From contig PTEX01000011.1 in assembly GCA_003342815.1 (NCBI GenBank), positions 4,625,889 through 4,689,888 of the forward strand: 64,000 nt of DNA. Reading direction: 5' to 3'. Shown here in pieces: positions 10,501 to 20,963 of this stretch; within the stretch, counting starts at the first letter, position 1, and each line of letters starts with the position of its first letter. The translations under genes and the position numbers were made by a program. Source of the stretch: Eudromia elegans. Lineage: Eukaryota > Chordata > Aves > Tinamiformes > Tinamidae. The notes under the pieces are model-generated. The model was given only the letters and a program-made list of their open reading frames with translations, had not been told where the DNA came from and ran no database searches.

Positions 10501-13500
10501 ACAACAATAAATTCTAAACTAGAGTAGAAATTAGTGTAAAGGCTTTTCAGTTCAAATTCATGATTCCCCTCCTCTCTCTCTGAGCTCTCCTCTTGGTTTT
10601 AAACTTTCCTTTCTGGAAAAGGAAATGGAGCTTTCTGTGCAAAATAAATGAGATCAGACTTAAGCACATAAAACATAATTGCCCTTTTACATTAGTTATG
10701 GTCACCATCACTCCCTACCAGGGGCCTTATAAAAGGTATGGTTATTCTAAGAATTATAAATGCACATTTGGAGACAAAACTAAAGCTTTCCATTTAAAGG
10801 AAAAAATACAAAAATCCCTATTCTTTTTTATTATCCTGTACATGGGAGAGGGCAGCATAGTTCAAGTTTCACTTCACATTGTCACTAGCATTGCAGGCTG
10901 TTTCTCACCTCCTCTGCATGGGGTCTGTGTGACTAAGCTCTGAAGACTTGTAATTTCCTCAGAGGACCACAACCTGCTGCTGGGACCAGGCCCTACTTAA
11001 GGATTTTCACTGCAAGGAGACTTTCTCAAAGGCATTTGTTCACCTGTCATATTTATGGAATCATTCATAACATGACTTCAGCTGAGGTTATTTAGAATTT
11101 ATACAAATGCGTGCCTAGACTATATATATGTCTCAAATCTTCCTTTCCTTGATATCTCTGCAGTGCATTGAAACGTAACCAGTATTTGTTGCCATTGCAA
11201 TCTGCTATTGAACCTGCTGTGTTCCAGACACCCTCACTGTCATCTCTTGCTACAAAGAAGTTTTCCTTTACAAATCTATTTTTCCTTTTGCAAATTTCTG
11301 CAATATTTCTGCAGTATTACACTGCAAGAAGTGTTTCAAGATATTTTTCGTTGGGCATATGGGAGAAACAGACTCTGCCTGGAAAGGAAGTTCTAATGTA
11401 TTTGTCATATTCTTGCTCTCTTCCTTAGATATCTGTTGTGGGGAAACCGGAGGTAAGTTTAGCATGACCAAACATAGCTCCTTTAATTTGTTAAGGTAAA
11501 TAGATTCATTCTTCTTGCCAAGAGCTACTGCACATAAACAATAAGTCTTACATTTGCAGTGTGCTCCTTTACCACTACGTTCTTCTCAGTAGGACAGACT
11601 AACAGATACTTGCTTTGCCTGATCCATAAACCAACTGCCTGTAGACGATCTGTAAAAAGAGAGGGGTTGTTTTATTTTTTTCCATGCATCAGACTTCTAG
11701 GTATTTCTTGTAAAGCACCTCTGAAATTCACACTAAGCAGCAGATGTCCCACAGTATTTTTAACAGGATATTTAGCATGCCATTCATAGATGGATGATAT
11801 ATGTCACATACACTGGCCCTGACAAGCTTAATATTGAAAAACAGGAATTAACAGTGATAAAAGAACATAGTTACGGAGATAGGTTAGATCATAGTCTGAT
11901 TTTATTCCAACCTTGAAATGCAATAGGAGCAAACAGCTGACCAGATACAGTATGTGCCAATGAGTCTGTTCCACAGTGACTGGTGAAACTAAGGGGGTAA
12001 TCCCACTTCTGACCTGTGTATCATGTCATAACTCATGAATGGTTGCCATATCAGTAAGAAATAAGCTTGAATCTGAAAAACTAAAAATCAACATAAAACT
12101 GGAGTTAAATCAAGACATTGCTTTTTACAATTGTGTTCTAACAAGACAGTTTACCAAGTGTGTTACGTTTTATGATAAAGAAAGAAGCTGGGAAATGCAC
12201 AAGGAGAAGTGAAATTAGATAAACTATTTGTGTAACTTCTTTTTTTCCCCGAGCGATGATTCACCTAGATTCGTTGGTCATGAGCCTAGTCTAGCAGTAA
12301 AAGCTTTTCAGATTACTCAAAGTGGCGAGAGCTTCAGAGCAGCAGGAGATGAACCACTCTTCCACTCATTGTTATCCCAAGTTTTTTTGCACTCCTTGGC
12401 AAGGGTTTCAGATGGACAGAGGCCTTGACCTTAAGTTGCAATCAGTGGAACTAAAACATACTACGCTTCTCCAACTAAAACATACAAGCAGCAACACACT
12501 CTTGGGCCAGACCTAATCTGCAAGTTTTAGAATTTCTGGTCTGCACCTGGACAGAAGCATGACAGCTGCAAGAGAAACCAACACAGGATCAATTTTGTTA
12601 TCCAATACCTGAGTTTAATTAGGCTTCTGTGTGCATTTTGTACCTTGGCATTACATGCGAGCCCCTAGACCGTACTGACTTCTGCTGGTTCCAAAGCTCA
12701 TTTTCCCTCACACTTCATCAGCACAGCCTCCCCAGTTCATGGCTGCCACCATTCAATCAAAAATATTAGCTATGAATACATGCAAGACTATTTACAGGCA
12801 CAAGAACGGTTCCTTGGACAAAAGGCTGCCCTCCCTTGGGAACATGCAGCCACAGGTAGGGCATAGATGTACCATAGACCAGGCTTTCAGACTAGGAAAT
12901 TCAGTGCTGGGGCTGGAAGCCTGAACCATTACATCAGTTATTCATACAGTCTGGGGTCTACTTTCACATTGTTGCTTGTCAAATGCAAAATAATGCAATA
13001 TGCTGCACATGAGAAGGTCTAATACATATTTGCATATACCTTACAACCTGAGCCAATTAGTCCATGTTTGCCCAGCACACACTCTTTCATGTTTTTAAGG
13101 GTGGGAGAGAAGAAAATTTAACACCACAGCTGTACTTTATCCTACCTATCAAGAGTTAAGAAGATATGAAGCCATATTTTGTTCAACTGAGTACCTCAAC
13201 AACTCTTAAGCACCTCTCTGCTTAGGTTAAAAAAATAAAAAAGCTATTTCTTCCTGCTGCCTCTATCTTGTCTCTCATTGGCCTGAGTGTGCCAGCTGTG
13301 CAATTACAATAATAAATACCTGGGCTAAAAAGAAATAAGGGTGTATTTGGGAAGCTGCCAGACTCCCACTCCTGCAGGAATAACGCAACACGCGACTTGG
13401 CAAAACCAGACCTTCGTGGAGATCTCCAAAGCCTGTGTAGAAACAGCTTCATCCACATAACAGTTGATTAATCACTTGAGGCACCGCAGAGGAGTTGAAA

Positions 13501-16500
13501 CGTGGCAGGAGGAGAAACCAGCTTCCAGCATACAGCCAAGGTGAGAAGAATACTTTCTCACTAGTCTCACTACTGCTAATCCCATCTTCAGGCTAGACTT
13601 ATTTTGTTCAGAATATTCCTTTGTTACTAATCAAATCTGAAAGAACAGCAACATAAGACACCAGCAAAACAAAAGCCAAAATTCAATGACAATCTTAATT
13701 TAACAAATAAGTGTTATTTATAATTTGGTATTTGACCTTGAACAAACACTCACAAAGTGGAATCACATGCAATTAATTCTACCCCAAATATCTGCATTTC
13801 TGTTTATAAATTCAAAGAGGAGGTCAAGTGTTATATAACACCTGCTTGATTATCACTATGACCCCTGCAAAGTCTGTGCTCATTATTCAGCTCATGAAAT
13901 GCATTCTGTGGCTAATATAGCATAGAGAAACTCTGGCAAGAATTTATGTTTTAAGTTTTCCATATGATGAAAAATACTCATACTAACTGAATGCATCAAG
14001 AGGAAACACTGATACAACTCAAAAGCTAGAGGAACACTGCAAAGGAACAGAAGGACACAGATGAAAAAAGGAATGGGATGACAGAAGAAAGAAACTGGGC
14101 CTGCTAGAATAGTAAGATACAAAGAAAGTCACCTTAAGTAGAAAGCAATTGAAATAAGGAAAATGAAAGTCACATGAAGATGAAATGAGGTTGGAAGAAA
14201 AAGACTTGCAATGTTTTTTTTACACCTCTGGGCTCAATTCCCCATTATGGAGCACATCAAACTTCTTATCCTTTTAAGCCACATTAAATTCATCTCTGAG
14301 AACCACAAGAGACACATCACAGATGCTGGATGGCCATACAAAGCAAAACTTTGATTTACTCACAAATAGGAGGTGACAGTGCTTCCCCCAGGATCCCAAA
14401 ACATATCTGGGTGCCAGGACAGAACTGACTTAAGTACTTGCCACCAAAGGTGATCCCATGACTTCAGCCTCCATAGAAGCTTCTGGCTGCTTTTATGATG
14501 CCTTGCTCCCTCACAAAGGGAGGACTTGTAGCACTCAGCAAGCCAGGCTGCCACTTTGCTGCTTGTTATATAGCAGAGGCAGCCACAGGAGCCACCTGTG
14601 GTTTGGGAACTGCAGCTGGTACTGCTCCAGTTCATGCACTTGCTGATCTGTAACACAAGCTCTGAGATTTTGCCTCCAACATTGACAGAATCTAGGTCTG
14701 GCTTTATGTAGAAAACAGTGCAACTATAAAATTTCCATTTCAATATGTAAGGATCAGTAGATTCAGCTTGCTAAAAATATCAAGTCTACAGCATATGATG
14801 ACCGCTCACCTAATTAAAATGGGTCCTAGATGAGTAGCAACTAGAACAACAGGTTCTAAGATCAGAAATAACAAGACAGTAAAATCTTATTTTAACTAAA
14901 ATAAATTACAAAAATGCATCTGTTAAAAAGCACCAGTCAGTACGTGCTACCTGAGCAGTAGGAGCTACCAGAGGAAATAGAATTTGAGAAAGCAGAGGGT
15001 TTGAAAACCCTTTAGAGGCTCTATGGGTGGTCTCATATACATCCCAATGAAATCATCAGATGTCACAGTAGTGTATACATAAATATAGAGTAATTATGAA
15101 CGGCAAACAGAACTATATGCAGTGTGAAGAAGCATGTTATCTATCTCCAGTGATTAACCTGAAGTATCTGCTAATTCCTTCCAAATTCTCTAAATAGCTG
15201 GACCTAAAAAGATCAAAGGAGATAAATTAGCTACATGACCTTCCTGATCTCTCCCTTCCTCTGGTTCCAAGCACAAATGCTGCATCAGACAGGAAACAGA
15301 CCTGGCTGCCCTGGCACAAGGCTCCTCTCAAACTTGCAGTCATCCCTCCAGGAACAAGCAGAATCCCAGGGACCTAACCCAGGACTATCTCACTTTCTGT
15401 GAAAGAACAACTCACAGAAGCCAGTGCCAGGCCCCTCAGAGTCCAACAGGACAAGCTCTCAGAAATCCCCAGTGCTGGTTTTGTTCTGTCATCTCCAGAA
15501 TACACAACTGTTGTCCTTAACAATCCTTCCCATCCAAGAAGAAGCCCCACAATAGGGGCTCTTGTGAACTTTACCAGGAGCTGTCAATAATATTTTTCAG
15601 ATCAAGGGAAATACACTTTCACCCTGCAAGTTCTTTAAACCCAGTTGTGAAAGCATAACCACATGGCAGTATTCTGTAACGACTAATTCATTAATTATAT
15701 CTGTGGCTGGCACAAAGCAAGTAATTGCACATAGTACCAGTTCTTTGGTATGATTACTGTCAAATATTTTTTTATTTTCAGTCACCTTTACTGCTAAGGT
15801 AATGTTCTCTCAAGGTTTCTTGTTTAGCAGGTTTTTATATAAGCCTTTCCTGACTTTTTTTTCTGAGGTGCAGTGATGGCTCTATTCTGCATTTACTTCA
15901 TTAAAATATTCATGATTATCATCAGCAAAAGACCTGGAATAAACTATAGCTTTTTAAAGTCCTGTTTCCAAAACTCCTTTCCATTTTTTAGCTCAGTTCC
16001 AATCAATAGTGCTATATAGGGCATAAAATTAGCACAATAGCTTTGATTCTAATGTTTTCCAGACTTCCCTTCTTTCCTATATAAGCTATGAAAATAAATT
16101 CAAACAAACAAACAAAAAAGCTTACATGCCAATTGCCAACTTTTATAGTTTGCCCTAAAATCCAGTAAAGACATACAAGAAAGTCTGGTGCAAAAGATGC
16201 ATAAACCCACTTAGAATGCTTTGAGGAGAGATTTTTAGGATGAAACATTCTAATTTTTATGAACTTAGCTGAATACAAGCTATTTCTATGGGTGTATTTA
16301 CTTACCTAGTTGTATGCAAACACAGATTAGCCAAGGTGTTTTGCTTATCCAGTTAATCCAAGTAAAGCAGCCATTGTGTGCTTAAAATGTTAACTGTAAG
16401 CTATTCAATTATGGTTTAAAATGTTAACAGTTGTTTTATAAATCAATTCATTTAACTGAAGCGCCCACATCACTTAAGCACCAAACTCTGGCTATTGAAA

Positions 16501-17379
16501 GTGACAAGGCTGTTCTGGTTGCTGCTTTGCGAGACGGGCCAAGGGACCTTGCTGCAGGCCATCCCTGATCTTTAACTGCCACAGTAACACTCCAGCTATC
16601 GGGGCAAGGGGGCCAGAAACCATCCCAAGAGCAGTGACCGGACTGTCATAATTATTTCAGAAAATGACAGAATATTCACTTGTTTCATTTCATGGGAAAA
16701 AAAATATCCATTTCCTATGGTCAGCCCCTTTAAAATATTTTTCCTGTTTATCTCTGCCTCCTTTGAGCCCCCAAAGCAAAATGTTACAAGAAAAAAGGAT
16801 GTTTCCCAGCTGCTATGCTATGCCTTATTCACTAAAAGCTGATAATCCAATTCCGCAGATTCCTTTCCTTTATTCCTGTCACTCCGTTTGCATCACTCCC
16901 ATATTTATCTCTTGCTTTCTTTAGCATTTGATGTGCAAACCCTTAAACTTTCATGAATTTGATGGCAACGGTCCCTGAGGCGAGTCACATGGATTTTCCG
17001 GTATTGACCACGCTGTAATCTTTTGGGAGCTCGAACTGGAGTTATTCTGGCTGTAAAACAACTCGCATGTTCCAGTTGCTAGGTAAACAGTAAACTGTAT
17101 CCGCACTTCTTGGATGAGCCACTGGGGCACAAGGATAGGTATCTGGTTAGTCTTCTCTGCACTCGATCACATGGGAATGATGGTGTCACCCAAGAGATAG
17201 CATTTGCACAGCCTCCTTGAGCACCTCAGCTGAAAACAAGAGAATTTGACCTTTACACCCTATGTTGGCCTCTGAGACCACCGTGGTGCACCCAAACACA
17301 GTCCCGAAATATTAAAGCAGCATGAACACCCAGGGACACAAGTATTATTACAAATTGCAACGTCCATAACGTCCAACGT
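7576..17379. other. Intergenic DNA between CIAO2B and RRAD, distal part
   Basis: About 9.8 kb with no gene that I can support. A GC-richer patch at 7920-8690 and scattered A-runs (17 A at 9212-9228; an AAAC-type run near 16093) interrupt otherwise AT-rich DNA. Open frames up to about 127 codons (minus strand, 14360-14743) show no domain, no conserved-looking composition and no paired splice sites. The last kilobase before 17380 is probably RRAD upstream regulatory DNA, but I cannot define individual elements with confidence. Confidence 0.55.
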
Positions 17380-17664
17380 CCATTATAAGCCTGCCCGCTG
17401 GGATAGTGGTGAAGCCCCGAGGCCTCGCACCCTGCAGCTCCCTGCGCGTCCCCTCGCAGCCTTCGCGGGCAGTGACGGCACCAGTCGCGGCCCCCCCGCC
17501 GGGGCTCTCCCACCACCGCCAGGGCTCCCTCCCCCCGCCGGGACTCCCGCCTCCCACGCGGTCGCTGTCGCGGCACCGCCTCGGCGCGTCACGGCGGGCG
17601 GTACGGGATGGGGCGGGCGGCTCCGCTCGCGACATAAATAGGAGCGCGGCGCGCCGTTCGCCGG
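17380..17664 (+). promoter_or_regulatory. RRAD: RRAD promoter, CpG island with TATA-like box
   Basis: Composition becomes strongly CpG-rich at about 17380. A TATA-like ATAAATAG lies at 17634-17641 in a sharply GC-rich setting, with an Sp1/KLF-type GGGGCGGG about 20 bases upstream near 17610. The expected start of transcription is therefore roughly 17660-17670. A TATA-like box next to a CpG island fits an inducible, tissue-restricted gene. The exact start is inferred, not seen. Confidence 0.65.
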
Positions 17665-17742
17665 TAGCGGGTGAGCGGTGTCTCTTGGTGGGGATCCCCT
17701 TTTGTTCTGCGCACAACTCGCCTTCCTCCGGCTCTGCACCAG
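17665..17742 (+). other. RRAD: RRAD non-coding first exon (5' UTR)
   Basis: The proposed leader exon ends CCAG before GTGAGG (donor at 17743). The matching acceptor is CTCGGCAG ending at 17879, three bases before the RRAD start codon. The 5' limit is estimated from the TATA-like box about 25-30 bases upstream. A continuous unspliced 5' UTR is possible, but both splice sites are good. Confidence 0.55.
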
Positions 17743-17758
17743 GTGAGGCACTCTGTGC

Positions 17759-17842
17759 GGAGCCCGGCGCGCGGAGCCCGGCGCGCGGAGCCCGGCGCGC
17801 GGAGCCCGGCGCGCGGAGCCCGGCGCGCGGAGCCCGGCGCGG
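17759..17842. repeat. Six-copy 14-bp GC-rich tandem repeat in the RRAD leader intron
   Basis: Six head-to-tail copies of GGAGCCCGGCGCGC. Only the last base of the final copy differs. The array fills 84 of the 137 bases of the proposed leader intron. It is almost immediately followed by a second small duplication, CTGACGCCGT twice at 17845-17864. Confidence 0.97.
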
Positions 17843-17882
17843 TTCTGACGCCGTCTGACGCCGTCTGTCCCCTCGGCAGCCC

Positions 17883-20400
17883 ATGACGCTGAACGGCGCG
17901 GGGCGGCGGCGGGGCAGCACGCCTTTCCCCGTGCAGCAGCCGCTGCACCGGCGCAGCATGCCCGTGGATGAGCGGGATCTGCGAGCTGCCCTGCCGCACG
18001 GCGAGCTCGCGGGGCTGCTGCGCTGCACTTCGTACAGCCCCGGCGAGGCGGCGCGCCACAGTTGGGCCTCCGACTCCTCCGACTCCGTGGTCTCCTCCGG
18101 CAGCGACTCGGACAGCAACCTCTACAAGGTGATGCTGCTGGGAGAGCACGGTGTGGGCAAGACCAGTCTGGCACGCATCTTTGGCGGCGTTGAGGACGGT
18201 GCAGACGTGGAGGAGGCAGGTGAGCATGGGTGGGCAGTGCGGCCCCACATGGGCACCCACGGCCCCGGTGCCCAGGCTGACTCTGCTGCGCTTGCCCCTA
18301 GGGAACACGTATGACCGGTCTCTCGTGGTTGACGGTGAGGAAGCCTCGCTCGTGGTGTTTGACATATGGGAACAGGTACTTCCTAACTTCTCACTTTGAC
18401 TGGCCAGCGGTTCACTATAGAGATATATATGGGAACAGAGCAATTCTGCCTAGTTACCTACTGCAGCACTCCAGCAACACTAAATACAGGCTTTTCTGTG
18501 CTGCCTCAGTGCCCTGCAGTCACTTCCAGAGAGGTGGGCAGTCTCAAATCCTGAGGGAGAACCCCTCATTGCTTTGAGTAAGCAGCAGTGCAGATGACCA
18601 GCCCAAGAAATACTAGTTGGATCCGGGGGTCGAGCTCCGATCTGTGCCAGACCTGATAATATTTCTGGAAGCACAAGAATTGTTTTGTGATCTATGTTCA
18701 AAATGGGAAGTTTTTAAGAACACTTTAGAGAAGCTGGTTTATTTTTAGTGACTCCCTAGAGCAAAACTAAAAATCTTTGTTGCTTGCAAAAATTAAATCA
18801 TTAGTTACACTTATTGCATTGCAAATCTAACATTTCCTTTCTGTTTTAGGATGATAGTCAATGGCTTCAGAATCACTGTATGAAGATGGGAGATGCTTAT
18901 ATTATTGTATATTCAGTGACAGACAAAGTTAGCTTTGAAAAGGCTTCTGAACTAAGAATTCAGCTAAGAAGAGCAAGGCAAACAGAAGACATTCCTATTA
19001 TTCTTGTGGGCAACAAGAGTGACCTGGTCAGGTCCCGGGAAGTCTCAGTTGATGGTAAGAAACATTAATTCTAAAGTAACATTTAAATTGGCAAGAGAGG
19101 CTTCAGAAGATCTTGATCTAGTAAAACTAGTCCAGTTTTAATGTAGAAAAATATTAGAGGCATACTTGAGAAGTCATGTCAACAGGTCCATGCTGAGGGA
19201 TTCTGTATGACAGAGAAGTGAGGGAGATGGTGCTAGAGGAGGGTTTCTTCCTGTGCCATGCATAGTAATGTTCCGAGCGGCAGTGCAAGAGAATGCCACA
19301 GGGCTGCAGCTCCAGCATACTGCTCAGTGTAGGACTTTCAGTTCATATTGGCCCAAAATAAGGCCTGGTTTTGCTGTCCCCTGTGTTAAATGCTCAGTAG
19401 CCTGAACATGGAACTGTTTAGAGCTTATCAGGAGATTGTTTTCAGGTTGATGGCTGTGCATGGATGGTGATGCCACTACTTTGCTCAGATTTGTGACTTT
19501 GTCATTATTTGTCACATGGCAAACATGGGAATCAGTATGTTCCAGAGTTGCATTCTTACCTCAGAACATCAGAGATCGACCATCTTCTGTTGTCAGTACA
19601 GTCCTGATTAAATCCAGAATCTACAACTTCATGACTTCTAGAGATTGGTTTAATGACTGGAGCTTTTGGACTGTATTGCACTTCATTTGGGACTGTCTTG
19701 AAAAAATCCTACTTGTTATAGCAAAGTAGTGGTGCACAACTGCTCAGCAGCTTATAGAAGAAATAAGAACTAGTTTTCTCAGTACTTTACACTGTCTTTC
19801 CTATTGGACAGCAAGCAAGCATCTAAATTCCTCTCTTAGAGCTGATATAGCTCTTAAGCCATAGTGAAATAGTCACTGCATAGAACTTATGTCCTTATAT
19901 CCAGTTCCAATAGTCAGGTGATATGTCTGACAATACCACAATAGAAAATGAAGGGTCAAAACCATCACTGCAAGCATGCACCTTCCTATCATATAACGAA
20001 GATCTCTTGTGGCAATATATACTCTCTCCTCATTTCTAAGTCAAATTTAGTCCTTTCTGCCAGTATAAACAAATAGAAAATGTCCATTTCCACTCATGTC
20101 TCTATTTTCTCTGCTGATCCAGAGGGACGGGCCTGTGCTGTGGTATTTGACTGCAAGTTCATTGAGACCTCAGCTGCTCTGCACCATAACGTCAAGGACC
20201 TGTTTGAAGGTATTGTTCGCCAGATTAGGCTGCGTAAAGACAGTAAAGAAGACAATGCAAGGAGAATGGCCAACACAAAACGAAGAGAAAGCATAGGCAA
20301 AAAGGCAAAACGCTTCCTTGGGAGAATTGTAGCAAAGAACAACAAGAAGATGGCTTTCAAAGCAAAATCAAAATCTTGTCATGACTTATCTGTGCTTTAA
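17883..20400 (+). CDS. RRAD: RRAD, Ras-related RGK-family GTPase, four coding exons
   Basis: RRAD belongs to the RGK GTPases (RAD, GEM, REM), which bind calcium-channel beta subunits, restrain voltage-gated calcium current and affect cytoskeleton and growth. Coding exons are 17883-18219, 18302-18375, 18850-19054 and 20123-20400 (894 nt, 297 residues; human RRAD, from memory, has 308). The start MTLNG matches human. Motifs in order: RRRGSTP (8-14) and HRRSMPVDERDL (22-33), typical RAD N-terminal stretches; P-loop GEHGVGKT (87-94); GGVEDG (101-106); DIWEQ (133-137), the RGK replacement of the usual DTAGQ; NKSD (192-195); ETSA (220-223); the basic calmodulin-binding tail with RRESIGKKAKRFLGRI (259-274); and the RGK C-terminus KSKSCHDLSVL. 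There is no CAAX box, as expected. The glycine-rich N-terminal segment is shorter than in human. All introns are GT-AG (82, 474 and 1068 nt). The frame is intact. Confidence 0.97.
18739..18748 (+). promoter_or_regulatory. RRAD: Candidate MEF2 site in RRAD intron
   Basis: TTATTTTTAG is a full match to the MEF2 consensus YTAWWWWTAR and lies in the 474-nt intron between coding exons 2 and 3. RRAD is expressed in heart and skeletal muscle, so a muscle enhancer element is plausible. A ten-base match in AT-rich DNA can also occur by chance. Confidence 0.35.
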
Positions 20401-20963
20401 AAGTTTTCAGCAAAGCCAGATGTCACACATGATTCCTGAAGAATCATTGGACTGTTCTGAGAAGCAAATGGATCATCTCATAATGATAAAAGAATGACTG
20501 TCTGAGATGCCTTAAGGTGCACAAGCAAGACTGGAAGTTGTGTTACAGTGTCTGCTTCATTGATAAATCATTTAAGTTTCAATACGTGCAAGTAAATGAA
20601 TGAACAAGTGGCTTCCCAAGCCCACACTTTGACTGTGTACATATATGATGTCCTCTTGTCCTGTGGATACCAGAGAGGCTCAGATAAGGATGGTAGAAAA
20701 TGAAGTATCACCACAGACTTTTCTCATTTGCAGAGCAAAACTCAAAAAATGTACGCAGGCTCGTACACTCTTTTTAGTTTAAAGCAAACACTGTTAAATC
20801 TTTTTAAAATTAGTGGGGTAGAACCACCTTAGTGTGGAAGAAAACAAATTATATATAAAAAGTTAAATGCAGAATAAATATCATTTTATGAAGTTAATTT
20901 GCACTTCCATTAACTGTTATTCAATTAATTTGTTACTTGTTTACAGGCAGTTTTTATAATAAA
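20401..20963 (+). terminator. RRAD: RRAD 3' UTR with candidate poly(A) signals
   Basis: After the TAA at 20398-20400 the sequence is AT-rich. Two canonical AATAAA signals lie at 20873-20878 and 20958-20963, the second followed by T-rich DNA. Either would give a 3' UTR of roughly 500-580 bases. Use of these sites is inferred. Confidence 0.6.

Noticed and set aside
14360-14743. Minus-strand frame of 127 codons
   Set aside because: No recognisable family, no codon-usage contrast that I can see and no supporting splice sites.
17028-17085. p53-like half site (CGCATGTTCC) upstream of RRAD
   Set aside because: RRAD is reported as a p53 target, but the flanking bases do not fit RRRCWWGYYY and no second half site is adjacent.
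17253-18443. Minus-strand frames of 107-284 codons across the RRAD promoter and exon
   Set aside because: These are antisense shadows of the GC-rich promoter, the 14-bp repeat array (giving repeated RAPGSARRAP peptides) and the RRAD exon. The repeats create the openness.
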